The notes beneath the pieces were generated by a model. The model saw nothing but the letters and a program-made list of their open reading frames with translations. It searched no databases and was not told where the DNA came from. DNA of 64,000 nt. Source: Cellulophaga tyrosinoxydans. GTDB lineage: Bacteria; Bacteroidota; Bacteroidia; Flavobacteriales; Flavobacteriaceae. The DNA is taken from positions 251,515 to 315,514 of the forward strand of contig NZ_FWXO01000003.1 in assembly GCF_900176415.1 (NCBI RefSeq), written 5' to 3'. A program made the translations under genes and the position numbers. Positions 1 through 8,322 of this stretch are shown here, one piece after another (positions within the stretch are counted from its first letter, which is position 1; each line of letters begins with the position of its first letter).

Positions 1-67
1 TGGTTGATGGTTGATGGTTGATGGTTGATGGTTGATGGTTGATGGTTGATGGTTGATGGTTGATGGT
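1..67. repeat. Heptamer minisatellite (TGGTTGA)n
   Basis: Nine perfect copies of TGGTTGA plus four further bases, running off the left edge of the window, so the true copy number is unknown. Each plus-strand frame meets a TGA every 21 nt. The minus-strand frames stay open through the array. No gene can be tied to it here. Such short perfect arrays are prone to slippage. Confidence 0.95.
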
Positions 68-114
68 AATTTAAAAAAATTGAACCTGAAATTCAATAAA
101 ATTCAAAGCTAAAA

Positions 115-173
115 TGTCAGTTCGAGTGATTATTTTTTAATTCTTTCATTAAAAAATAATTGTATCGAGAACC
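115..173. repeat. Intergenic palindromic element, hairpin with AT-rich stem
   Basis: Arms TGTCAGTTCGAGTG and GTATCGAGAACC flank a perfect 13-bp stem, ATTATTTTTTAAT / ATTAAAAAATAAT, with the loop TCTTTC. The end sequences resemble an interspersed intergenic repeat that I recall from many Flavobacteriaceae genomes (conserved TTCTCGATAC and CACTCGAACTGACA ends). I cannot confirm that by search. It lies downstream of queE (minus strand) and could also end transcription. Only one copy was noticed in this window. Confidence 0.7.
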
Positions 174-249
174 AATGGTAATTAATCCGTGTAATGTCAA
201 GAACTAATTGCTATTGAAAGCTTGTTTTCCCTATCCGGATAGTCCCAAA

Positions 250-882
250 TTAAGGAATATTAAGATATTTATGTGTTTGTAAAGAAACTTTCCATTTTGG
301 ATTTTTCATCACATAATCAACAATTAACGGCACCATTTTATCACGAACACTCCATTCTGGCTGCAAATACAGAATACAGTTTTTATTTGTTTTTGCTGCT
401 TGTTCTTCTGCAAAAATAAAATCATGCTTATTGAAAATGATGATTTTTAATTCGTGGGCTTTATCATAGATCTCCCCTTCAGGAAGTTTATTTTTTTTAG
501 GTGATAAGCAAATCCAATCCCAAACTCCAGAAAGCGGATAAGCACCTGAAGTTTCTATATGTGTTTGAAGATTTCTTTCTTTTAGCCCTAAGGTTAATGG
601 TCCCATATCCCAAGTAAGTGGTTCACCTCCTGTGATTACAATGGTATCGGAATATTTTGCAGCATTAGAAATGATACTTTCAATTGCGGTAGGCGGATGC
701 GTTTCGGCATTCCAACTTTCTTTAACATCACACCAATGGCAACCTACATCGCAACCACCCACTCTAATAAAGTAAGCAGCAGTTCCTTTGTGGAATCCTT
801 CACCTTGAATAGTGTAAAATTCCTCCATTAGGGGCAACATCTCCCCTTTATTGACCAATGTCAAAACATCATTTTCTATCAT
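250..882 (-). CDS. queE: 7-carboxy-7-deazaguanine synthase QueE (radical SAM)
   Basis: Converts 6-carboxy-tetrahydropterin to 7-carboxy-7-deazaguanine in the queuosine/preQ0 pathway. The radical-SAM cysteines sit in GGCDVGCHWCD (CxxxCxxC), directly after the family motif EEFYTIQGEG; GGEPL follows. About 210 aa, the usual short QueE length. An upstream ATG at 924 is in frame, but I place the start at 882 (MIENDVL) because a perfect -7 box (TATCTTTG, 894-887) lies between the two and because homologues begin shortly before MLPLMEEF. That places the start codon at the predicted transcription start. No other queuosine gene is adjacent. Confidence 0.93.
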   Translation of the reverse strand: MIENDVLTLVNKGEMLPLMEEFYTIQGEGFHKGTAAYFIRVGGCDVGCHWCDVKESWNAETHPPTAIESIISNAAKYSDTIVITGGEPLTWDMGPLTLGLKERNLQTHIETSGAYPLSGVWDWICLSPKKNKLPEGEIYDKAHELKIIIFNKHDFIFAEEQAAKTNKNCILYLQPEWSVRDKMVPLIVDYVMKNPKWKVSLQTHKYLNIP

Positions 883-886
883 TCGG

Positions 887-894
887 CAAAGATA
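887..894 (-). promoter_or_regulatory. queE -7 promoter box TATCTTTG
   Basis: On the minus strand TATCTTTG matches the Bacteroidota -7 consensus TAnnTTTG exactly and is followed by CCGA and the ATG. A clear TTTG -33 element at the usual 19-21 nt spacing is not visible. If used, transcription would begin at or next to the A of the start codon. Confidence 0.65.
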
Positions 895-1012
895 CATTTT
901 AGTTGGGATTCTTAAGCAGTACAATTAAAATTGTAAACTCTGAAAAAAACTAAGCCCAATTACATTTTCAAAGTTGCCTAAAAATCCCTTATTTTTATGC
1001 AAAATTAAGCAC

Positions 1013-2518
1013 ATGAGTACAAAAGACGATTTCTTTAAATATATAGAAGAAGGCTACACCACAAAAGGCGATTATATTACAATGGGTTCTGCTATTTTAG
1101 ATGGCGAAACACTTACCAATGCCTTTGTTAAAATACCTTTAAAAACTTTAAACAGACATGGGCTTATAGCTGGTGCTACTGGTACCGGAAAAACAAAAAC
1201 ATTACAAGTAATTGCCGAAAATTTATCCGAAAAAAGCATTCCAGTGCTATTAATGGACCTTAAAGGTGATTTAAGTGGTTTAGCACAACCAAGTCCGGGG
1301 CATGCCAAAATAGAAGAACGCCATGCTAAAATTGGAATACCTTTTGAATCCAAAGGATTTCCAGTAGAAATATTATCGCTTTCTGAACAAGATGGTGTTA
1401 AATTAAGAGCAACTGTTTCAGAATTTGGACCTGTGCTTTTATCAAGAATTTTGGATCTATCCGAAACACAAGAAGGTATAGTAGCTGTAATTTTCAAGTA
1501 TTGTGATGACAATAAATTACCGCTATTAGATTTAAAAGATTTTAAAAAGGTTTTACAATATGCCACAGAAGGCGGTAAGGAAGAATTTACCAAAAGTTAT
1601 GGTCGTATAAACACCAGCTCAACAGGCACTATTCTTAGAAAAGTAATAGAACTAGAACAGCAAGGTGCCGAATTATTTTTTGGAGAAAAATCTTTTGATG
1701 TTAATGATTTAACCAGAATTGATGAAAACGGAAAGGGATATATTAATATTTTAAGGTTAACCGATATTCAAGATCGTCCTAAATTATTTTCCACTTTCAT
1801 GTTAAGTTTACTTGCAGAAATATACAGCACCTTTCCAGAACAAGGTGATAGTGATAAACCAGAATTGGTGCTTTTTATAGATGAAGCACATTTAATATTT
1901 GACGAAGCTTCAAAAGCATTGTTAGATCAAATAGAGAATATTGTAAAACTAATACGTTCTAAAGGTATTGGCGTATACTTTGTAACCCAAAACCCTACAG
2001 ATGTTCCAAATGATGTATTAGCGCAACTAGGGTTAAAAGTACAGCATGCTTTAAGAGCTTTTACTGCGCGCGATAGAAAAGCTATAAAACTTACCGCAGA
2101 GAATTATCCAGAATCGGATTATTATGACACTAAAGAGGTCTTAACATCATTAGGTATTGGTGAAGCACTAATTTCCGCACTAGATGAAAAAGGTAGACCA
2201 ACACCTTTAGCCGCTACCATGCTACGTGCGCCTATGAGCCGTATGGATGTGCTAACCGATAAGGAATTAAAAGAACTAACCTCTAGTTCTAAACTAGTTA
2301 AAAAATACGAAGAGATTATAGATCGTGAAAGTGCTTATGAAATTCTAAATGAAAAAATTGAACGAGCAGATAAACTTGCCGAAAAAGAAAAGAGCCAGCC
2401 AAAAACAAGCTCAAGATCTAGAAGCACTAGCAACAGACAAAATCCAGTAATTAAAGTATTAACGAGCGCTACCTTCATACGAGGAGTTTTAGGAGTGCTA
2501 AAAAAAGTAATGCGTTAA
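1013..2518 (+). CDS. HerA/YjgR-family helicase-like ATPase (DUF853)
   Basis: Cytoplasmic P-loop ATPase of the HerA-FtsK superfamily, YjgR/DUF853 branch; cellular role unknown. Walker A is GATGTGKT (residues 54-61) and Walker B LVLFIDEAH (D290/E291). VYFVTQNP follows as a sensor-like motif, and GLKVQHALRAFTARDRKA is typical of the branch. The tail (about 450-501) is Lys/Ser-rich. About 500 aa matches the family. I take the ATG at 1013 (MSTKDDFF) rather than an in-frame TTG at 974, because the family normally begins close to this point. The lipoprotein ORF starts 35 nt downstream and may be co-transcribed. Confidence 0.9.
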   Translation: MSTKDDFFKYIEEGYTTKGDYITMGSAILDGETLTNAFVKIPLKTLNRHGLIAGATGTGKTKTLQVIAENLSEKSIPVLLMDLKGDLSGLAQPSPGHAKIEERHAKIGIPFESKGFPVEILSLSEQDGVKLRATVSEFGPVLLSRILDLSETQEGIVAVIFKYCDDNKLPLLDLKDFKKVLQYATEGGKEEFTKSYGRINTSSTGTILRKVIELEQQGAELFFGEKSFDVNDLTRIDENGKGYINILRLTDIQDRPKLFSTFMLSLLAEIYSTFPEQGDSDKPELVLFIDEAHLIFDEASKALLDQIENIVKLIRSKGIGVYFVTQNPTDVPNDVLAQLGLKVQHALRAFTARDRKAIKLTAENYPESDYYDTKEVLTSLGIGEALISALDEKGRPTPLAATMLRAPMSRMDVLTDKELKELTSSSKLVKKYEEIIDRESAYEILNEKIERADKLAEKEKSQPKTSSRSRSTSNRQNPVIKVLTSATFIRGVLGVLKKVMR

Positions 2519-2553
2519 AAAAACCAATAAAATTAAAAATTGATTCTATTAAA

Positions 2554-3168
2554 ATGAAAAAAACACTTTTGGTTGCGCTATTTGCAACTTCTCTTCTTTT
2601 ATTTAATTGTGAAAATGAAAATGCCGATTTTAAAATAACCAAAGACTCCATTGGCAAAATCAACAAAAACACTAAAGTATCCGAATTAGAATCAATTTTT
2701 GCAACAGATTCGATAGTTGCGGAAAACGGAGTTCCTAATTTAAATCTAGGACTAAATATTAAAATTGAACCACAAACGGATTCAACTTCAACAGGCATAC
2801 AAGCCGGTTTTATTTATGATAAAATAGAGCTTTTTGAAAAAGGAGGCAATCAATTATTAAGCTTAACACCAACAAAAGATAGTGTTCCTACCATAGAAAA
2901 TATAAGAATCTACGATCCACGTTACAAAACAGATAAAGGCTTAACAATCAATAGCACTTTTAAAGATATTTCAGAGAAGTATACTATTAAAAAGATAATT
3001 ACTTCTATGAATAATGTGGTGATTTTGATTAAAGATTCTGGGTTATATTTTACTATTGACAAAAAAGAATTGCCGGAAAGTTTACGTTATGATGCTAGTT
3101 TAAATATTGAAGCGGTACAAATACCAGACGCTGCTAAAATAAAGTACATGATGCTCGCTTGGGAATAA
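2554..3168 (+). CDS. Putative lipoprotein of unknown function
   Basis: A 204-aa protein with an N-terminal Lys-Lys plus hydrophobic stretch ending in LLFNC, so Cys19 is a plausible lipidation site (Bacteroidota lipoboxes are loose). The acidic ENENADF after the Cys could favour surface export. The body alternates predicted strands with sentences such as TKVSELESIFATDSIV and GLTINSTFKDISEKYTI, the layout of small periplasmic or OM proteins that carry a repeated 'calibrated' half-domain. I do not recognise a named family. It follows the HerA-like ATPase by 35 nt. Confidence 0.75.
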   Translation: MKKTLLVALFATSLLLFNCENENADFKITKDSIGKINKNTKVSELESIFATDSIVAENGVPNLNLGLNIKIEPQTDSTSTGIQAGFIYDKIELFEKGGNQLLSLTPTKDSVPTIENIRIYDPRYKTDKGLTINSTFKDISEKYTIKKIITSMNNVVILIKDSGLYFTIDKKELPESLRYDASLNIEAVQIPDAAKIKYMMLAWE

Positions 3169-3254
3169 TCAGGTTATTGGGTACTGTCTTTTAGTTTAGG
3201 AGATTTTAACGAGGACACCAATCAAAAACAACCTAAACAGCCAAACAAAAAATA

Positions 3255-3262
3255 TATTTTTG
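3255..3262 (+). promoter_or_regulatory. -7 promoter box TATTTTTG upstream of the cupin gene
   Basis: TATTTTTG matches TAnnTTTG exactly and ends 17 nt before the ATG at 3280, giving a predicted leader of about 12 nt. No TTTG is visible at -33, so the call rests on the -7 element and its place in a 111-bp gene-free stretch. Confidence 0.5.
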
Positions 3263-3279
3263 ACATTTAAGTTTTACGC

Positions 3280-3645
3280 ATGAAAAAGTATACGATTCAA
3301 AAATCACCTTTTGTGGTACCTACAACTGATGGTAAAGTAATAGAAGAGCATTTTGGAAAAGCTAGTACGCAAGACCCTAATTTAAGCCTTGCGCATATGA
3401 TTGCCCCTCCTGGTTGGAAAGAGCCATTTCAAACTCCAGAATTTGACGAATACACCTATATTATAAAAGGCAAAAAACAGTTTATTGTAGCGGATGATAT
3501 TGTTGTATTAGAAGCCGGACAATCTATTAAAATAACCAAAAATACTAGAGTTCAATACTCCAACCCGTTTAGTGAGCCTTGTGAGTATATTGCTATTTGT
3601 TTACCCGCTTTTGAGTTTAACAAAGTGCACAGAGAAAGTGAATAA
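3280..3645 (+). CDS. Small cupin-domain protein
   Basis: A 121-aa single-domain cupin. The first cupin motif region reads PPGWKEPFQTPEFDEYTYIIKG: the conserved Glu and terminal Gly remain, but the usual His-x-His pair is not there. The second motif is around AGQSIKITKNTRVQYSNP. The metal site is therefore not canonical, and the protein may be a binding or sugar/ligand-recognition cupin rather than a dioxygenase. No substrate can be assigned. It is followed after 9 nt by the alpha/beta hydrolase gene and probably shares its transcript. Confidence 0.8.
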   Translation: MKKYTIQKSPFVVPTTDGKVIEEHFGKASTQDPNLSLAHMIAPPGWKEPFQTPEFDEYTYIIKGKKQFIVADDIVVLEAGQSIKITKNTRVQYSNPFSEPCEYIAICLPAFEFNKVHRESE

Positions 3646-3654
3646 ACAATTGCT

Positions 3655-4494
3655 ATGAAAAAACTTTTAAATAAATACATTCCCCTAGCTTACGGTAGTT
3701 ATTTTAATACTGTGGCATTATTCTCAAAAGAGAAAGCTGCAAAAAAGGCATTTACCTTATTCTGTTCTCCAAGAAAAGGAAAGGTATTAGAACACCAAAA
3801 AGAATATCTGGATAGCGCCAAAAGCGATATTATACAAGTTGATGATTTAGCTCTACAAACTTACCATTGGCAAGGTAACAATGAAACAATTCTGCTTTTA
3901 CATGGTTGGGAAAGCAATGTGTTTAGATGGCGAAATTTGATTGAATTTCTGCAAAAGGAAAACTATAACATTATTGCTTTTGATGCCCCTGCGCATGGTA
4001 ATTCTTCGGGAACTATTTTGAATGTTCCTTTATATACCACATGTACCAATAAAATTATTGCCAATTATAATCCTAAATATATTATTGGACATTCTATTGG
4101 TGGAATGACTACGCTTTACAATCAATACAAAAATCCAAGGAACACCATTGAAAAAATTGTTTCATTAGGTGCTCCATCTGAACTTTCTGAAATCATTGGA
4201 CATTACCAAAACCTTTTAAGGTTTAATGCTAAGGTAAAAGAAAGTTTGGATTTGTATTTCAAGCAAAATTTCAACTTTATGATTGATGACTTTTCAATCT
4301 CAAAATTTTCACAAAGTATATCACCTGAAGGATTAATAATTCATGATGAATACGATCTTATTGCACCTTTTAGGGCTTCAGAGCAGATACATAAAAATTG
4401 GAAAAATAGCACCCTTGTAAAAACTCAAGGCCTCGGACATTCATTACATCAAGAAGGAGTGAATACTAAAATTATCGATTTTTTAAAATCGTAA
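3655..4494 (+). CDS. Alpha/beta hydrolase
   Basis: A 279-aa serine hydrolase. The oxyanion-hole motif is LLLHGW (80-85), the nucleophile elbow is GHSIGG with Ser147, the acid is probably Asp234 in HDEYDLIAP, and the base is His262 in GLGHSLH. All triad residues are present, so it should be active, but the substrate (ester, lipid, peptide or thioester) cannot be told. There is no signal peptide: the N-terminus is short and amphipathic, so a cytoplasmic location is likely. It sits in a tight plus-strand run with the cupin (9 nt) and the VOC protein (31 nt). Confidence 0.88.
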   Translation: MKKLLNKYIPLAYGSYFNTVALFSKEKAAKKAFTLFCSPRKGKVLEHQKEYLDSAKSDIIQVDDLALQTYHWQGNNETILLLHGWESNVFRWRNLIEFLQKENYNIIAFDAPAHGNSSGTILNVPLYTTCTNKIIANYNPKYIIGHSIGGMTTLYNQYKNPRNTIEKIVSLGAPSELSEIIGHYQNLLRFNAKVKESLDLYFKQNFNFMIDDFSISKFSQSISPEGLIIHDEYDLIAPFRASEQIHKNWKNSTLVKTQGLGHSLHQEGVNTKIIDFLKS

Positions 4495-4525
4495 AAAATA
4501 AATACATTTAAATTAAAATAATCTT

Positions 4526-4951
4526 ATGACCAATGTAACTCCTTTCCATATTGCAATTCCTGTTCATAATCTTGCAGAATGTAGAACTTTTTATCGCGAT
4601 ATTCTTAACTGTGAAGAAGGTAGAAGTAGTGATCATTGGGTAGATTTTAATCTGTTTGGCCATCAATTGGTAATTCATTACAAACCAAAATCTAAAACCG
4701 AAGAATTACACCACAATCCTGTGGACGGTCATGATGTTCCTGTTCCACATTATGGTGTAGTATTACCATGGGAAGTTTTTGAATCTTTTTCAAAGGAATT
4801 AAAAGCAAAAAACGTGAAATTTGTTATTGAGCCTTACATTAGATTTAAAGGTCAGGTTGGAGAACAGGCTACTATGTTTTTCTTGGACCCTGCTGGCAAT
4901 GCCTTAGAGTTTAAAGCATTTAAAGATATTGGACAGTTGTTTGCTAAGTAA
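4526..4951 (+). CDS. VOC-family (glyoxalase/dioxygenase-like) protein
   Basis: A 141-aa vicinal-oxygen-chelate fold. The N-terminal half begins [21 protein letters not shown] with the candidate ligand His8, and the C-terminal half ends [15 protein letters not shown], whose Glu is the usual last metal ligand. PHYGVVLPW supplies the central His. The pattern is close to the uncharacterised VOC proteins annotated as glyoxalase-like. The reaction is unknown. The stop lies one base from the stop of the convergent histidine kinase, with no terminator hairpin between them. Confidence 0.85.
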   Translation: MTNVTPFHIAIPVHNLAECRTFYRDILNCEEGRSSDHWVDFNLFGHQLVIHYKPKSKTEELHHNPVDGHDVPVPHYGVVLPWEVFESFSKELKAKNVKFVIEPYIRFKGQVGEQATMFFLDPAGNALEFKAFKDIGQLFAK

Positions 4952-4952
4952 T

Positions 4953-6008
4953 TTATTTAAAACTAATAGTAAAGATTGTCCCCCCATTTACCTTACTATC
5001 AATAGTAATTGTACCGCCTAATGAGGTAATATGATTATGCACCAAATAAAGCCCCACTCCTTTACTATCGGCATTATCATGAAATCTTTGATTTAGTTTA
5101 AATATTTTATCCCCTATCAAATCCATATCAAAACCAAGCCCATTATCAGTATAAATTAACTTTTTTTGACCATCAATTAATTTTGTTTCAATAGTTATTT
5201 TTGGCGATACTTCCGGCCTTGTGTATTTAATGGAATTGGTAATTAGATTTAAAAATATACTCTCCATAAAAGAATGGTTAAATGGTACACTTTCAATTTC
5301 TGAAAAATCGTGAGTAATACTAGCATTAGCACTTAGAATTAATGCACTAATAGATTGTTCTACCTGCTGCAATACTATGGAAAACCTTACAACTGCCAAG
5401 GCCGATTCAGATTTTTCAGCTTTAGTAAGTGAATCCATATAATTATTTAATGATACTTTTAAACCTTCTGCAGACTGCTGTATAAGATTAAAAATTTTCA
5501 AGGTCTCTTGATCCGAAATTTTATTCAAATCCAATAAATTACAAAGGGTAAGTAAATTATTTACCGGAGACCTTAAGTCGTGTGATGTTTTGTAATTTAA
5601 ATTTTTAAGCTCTTGATTATTTCGATCTAGTTTAAGTAAATGCAAAGCGCGCTCCTCTTCTAATTTTTTTTTATAGGTTATATCTTTGGCTATTGCATAA
5701 ATAACATTTTCGCTAGGAAGCGGAATTGAGGTCCAATGCAGCCATATAATTTTGCCAGACTTACTTACATACCTGTTTTCAAAATTTAATAATGGAAGGC
5801 TTTTTTTAAGAATTTTTCTATAACCAGAAGTTAACTTTCTATCTTCCTCGTATATAAATTCACTAATTTTTTTTGACTGAAGTTCTTCAATGGAATATTC
5901 TAACAGCTTAATAAAGGCTGGGTTTATTTTTTTAAAATAGCCATCATATCCAGCAATGCATAATAGGTCCAAGGATTTTTCAAAAAACGGCTCTAAGCTT
6001 AAACTCAT
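4953..6008 (-). CDS. PAS-domain sensor histidine kinase
   Basis: A 351-aa soluble kinase with no membrane segment. PAS domain about 8-112 (GYDGYFKKINPAFIKLLEYS, PAC-like end YAIAKDITYKKK), short coiled coil about 112-138, DHp helix with phospho-acceptor His143 in SHDLRSP, then HATPase: N box NLITNSIKY (about 254-262), G1 DNGLGFD (288-294), G2 GVGLYLV. The DLRSPVNN variant is common in Bacteroidota PAS kinases. No receiver domain or response-regulator gene is adjacent. The next gene upstream is a hybrid kinase on the same strand, 154 bp away. Confidence 0.92.
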   Translation of the reverse strand: MSLSLEPFFEKSLDLLCIAGYDGYFKKINPAFIKLLEYSIEELQSKKISEFIYEEDRKLTSGYRKILKKSLPLLNFENRYVSKSGKIIWLHWTSIPLPSENVIYAIAKDITYKKKLEEERALHLLKLDRNNQELKNLNYKTSHDLRSPVNNLLTLCNLLDLNKISDQETLKIFNLIQQSAEGLKVSLNNYMDSLTKAEKSESALAVVRFSIVLQQVEQSISALILSANASITHDFSEIESVPFNHSFMESIFLNLITNSIKYTRPEVSPKITIETKLIDGQKKLIYTDNGLGFDMDLIGDKIFKLNQRFHDNADSKGVGLYLVHNHITSLGGTITIDSKVNGGTIFTISFK

Positions 6009-6162
6009 TGGAATTTAGTAAATTTCAAAAACCTAAAATAGTTAAAAAATAACATCTTATCTAAATTATCAAATACATACTATATTTCAATGTATTTTTT
6101 GAGTGCTAATCAAATAGAGATATGTTTTAAAATTACCTATGCATAATTCATTTATTAATGCC

Positions 6163-8172
6163 TTATGCAACTTTAGCACCTTCAAAACATCTTATAGCAT
6201 TTTTAAGATGTAATATAAGTTTTTCTGCCAAGTCAATAGATTTGGCTAACTGATTATTTCTAGCCATTTCTTCTAAATTCTTTGCCAATTCAACTCCCTT
6301 TTGAAAATTTAGCGCACCCATAGTTCCTGCAATAAAATGAGCTTTATTTTTTAAAGATAACAGATCTTTCTTATCTAAAGCCAATTGAATTTCTGAAATA
6401 TCTAGCGGTGTTCTCTTTAAAAAAAACTCTTTAGTGTCATAAATCATGTCAACTCCATAGGTGTTTTTCAAATGAGCAATGACTATTGAAAAATCGTCAT
6501 AATCCTCATTATATTTTTCCTGATGCCCTAAATTTAATTGGTTCAAGCCTATATTTTTAAAAGTAGTCTGAATAAGCTCCTCTTCACTATATGGTTTAGA
6601 AATATAATCATTCATGCCAGCTGCAAGACATTTTTTCATTTCTAGAGACTCAGAATTTGCCGAACATCCAATAATTGGGATTTTAAGTTTTAATTCTCGC
6701 CTAATTTTATTGGTAGTTATAAAACCGTCCATGACGGGCATTTGCAAATCCATAATTATTATATCATAGTCGTTTTTCAACAAAGCTTCAATGGCAACCT
6801 TTCCATTTTCGGCTATAGTAATTTCGGCTCCCCAACGCTTAAAATAGCTTTTGGCCAAAAGCTGATTATGAAAATTATCTTCTGCTAATAAAATTTTATG
6901 TTCTCCAAATAGATTTTCAGTTAAATCAACTTTCAAAGTTTCAATTTGTGGTTGAAATTCTGTACAATCTTTGAACTTTAATTCAAAACTAAATAAAGAT
7001 CCTTTACCTTCCTCAGATTCTAGATGAATTTCACCTCCATATAAAGCAACTAGTTTTTTTACAATACTTAGACCCAACCCCGAACCACCGTAAAGTCGTG
7101 AAGTGCTTGTTTCTGCCTGTTCAAATCTTTCAAATATTTTTTGCTTTTTTTCAGAAGAAATACCAATTCCGGTATCTTTAACTTCAAATGTTATATTGGT
7201 TATTCCAATTTCCTTTGAGGTGACCAGTGTTCTTATTTCTACATAACCTTGTTCGGTAAATTTTAAGGCGTTGCTCACTAAATTATTTAGTATTTGACTA
7301 AGTCTAGTTTCATCACCATAAACAAATTGGGGCAACTCATGATCTAAACTTGTTAATAGCTTTATTTTTTTTGCTCTGGCATTGGGTGATTGTAATTTAA
7401 CAATATGTTGAACCAATGCTGCTATTGACAATGGTCTTTCTTCTAATTGAATTTTATTGCCATCTAGTTTAGAAACATCTAGAATATCATTAATAATATT
7501 TTTAAGATTTTGTGATGCCGTATTAATTGTATTAAGATAATTCGATTGCTCCATATTTAATGGCGTTTTTCTTAACAAATCATTAAAACCCATTATGGCA
7601 TTTAAAGGGGTTCTAATTTCATGACTCATATTGGAAATGAATTCATCTTTTAGCACAGATAATTTTTCTACCTCTATTCTCTCTCGCCTAAGTTGGATCA
7701 GTTTTAATGCTGTATTAGCGAGCAATTTTAATAAATTTTGTTGTTCTGTATTAAATTTACGGGGTTTTCTATCTATTACACAAAAGGAACCAATTGTAAT
7801 ACCTTCATTGTCGCGCAGAGGCACACCCGAATAAAAGCGCATTTCTGGTTCGCCGGTTACAAGGGGATTATCTATAAATCTTTTATCAATAAGTGTATCA
7901 GGGACCTCAAAAACATCCTCATCCATTATAGTATACTGACAAAACGATATATCACGACTAGTTTCTCTGGCATCTAACCCAATTATCGATTTGAACCACT
8001 GTCTATTTTCATCAATTAATGATATTGCACTAATGGGCACTTTTAAAATTTGTGCTGCCAATTTAGTTAAATCATCAAACATGGCTTCTGCCTCAGTATC
8101 TAAAATATCGTAATACTGTAACTTTCGGAGTCTAGCCGATTCATTTTCTGGTATAGGAAATTTATTACCCAT
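6163..8172 (-). CDS. Hybrid histidine kinase GAF-HisKA-HATPase-REC-HPt
   Basis: A 669-aa soluble hybrid sensor that carries most of a phosphorelay in one chain. GAF domain about 20-160 (SISFCQYTI-type region at 74-83); HisKA with His184 in SHEIRTP; HATPase N box NLVSNALKFT, G1 DTGIGIS (333-339), G2 GSGLGLS; receiver about 425-540 with acceptor Asp475 in IIMDLQMPVMDG and Lys in SKPYS; C-terminal HPt with His612 in KAHFIAGTMGAL. There is no DNA-binding output, so the signal must leave through an unlinked regulator. It is followed by the PAS kinase, and the folD terminator at 8274-8307 insulates it from upstream. Confidence 0.93.
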   Translation of the reverse strand: MGNKFPIPENESARLRKLQYYDILDTEAEAMFDDLTKLAAQILKVPISAISLIDENRQWFKSIIGLDARETSRDISFCQYTIMDEDVFEVPDTLIDKRFIDNPLVTGEPEMRFYSGVPLRDNEGITIGSFCVIDRKPRKFNTEQQNLLKLLANTALKLIQLRRERIEVEKLSVLKDEFISNMSHEIRTPLNAIMGFNDLLRKTPLNMEQSNYLNTINTASQNLKNIINDILDVSKLDGNKIQLEERPLSIAALVQHIVKLQSPNARAKKIKLLTSLDHELPQFVYGDETRLSQILNNLVSNALKFTEQGYVEIRTLVTSKEIGITNITFEVKDTGIGISSEKKQKIFERFEQAETSTSRLYGGSGLGLSIVKKLVALYGGEIHLESEEGKGSLFSFELKFKDCTEFQPQIETLKVDLTENLFGEHKILLAEDNFHNQLLAKSYFKRWGAEITIAENGKVAIEALLKNDYDIIIMDLQMPVMDGFITTNKIRRELKLKIPIIGCSANSESLEMKKCLAAGMNDYISKPYSEEELIQTTFKNIGLNQLNLGHQEKYNEDYDDFSIVIAHLKNTYGVDMIYDTKEFFLKRTPLDISEIQLALDKKDLLSLKNKAHFIAGTMGALNFQKGVELAKNLEEMARNNQLAKSIDLAEKLILHLKNAIRCFEGAKVA

Positions 8173-8273
8173 CTTTTAGGTTTGTTTAAATTTTAACGCT
8201 AATTTTCTTACTTTATTACCTTACTACGAATAATAGGATTCTTAAAAAGCAAAAAACATATAATTTGGAGCAA

Positions 8274-8307
8274 TAAAAAACCCGACATTTTTGATTGTCG
8301 GGTTTTT
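8274..8307 (-). terminator. Intrinsic terminator after folD
   Basis: Perfect 7-bp stem CCCGACA (8281-8287) / TGTCGGG (8296-8302), 8-nt loop, flanked by an A run (8274-8280) and a T run (8303-8307). The flanks let it work in both directions. Here it closes folD transcription before the hybrid kinase gene. Confidence 0.9.
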
Positions 8308-8322
8308 AAAATTTTTCATAAT

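Noticed and set aside
1-67. Possible CRISPR-like repeat
   Set aside because: Period is 7 bp with no spacers and no cas genes; it is a simple minisatellite.
1072-1593. Long open frame antisense to the HerA-like ATPase gene
   Set aside because: Antisense shadow of an AT-rich coding gene; Ser/Pro/Lys-rich product without motifs, inside a clearly real gene.
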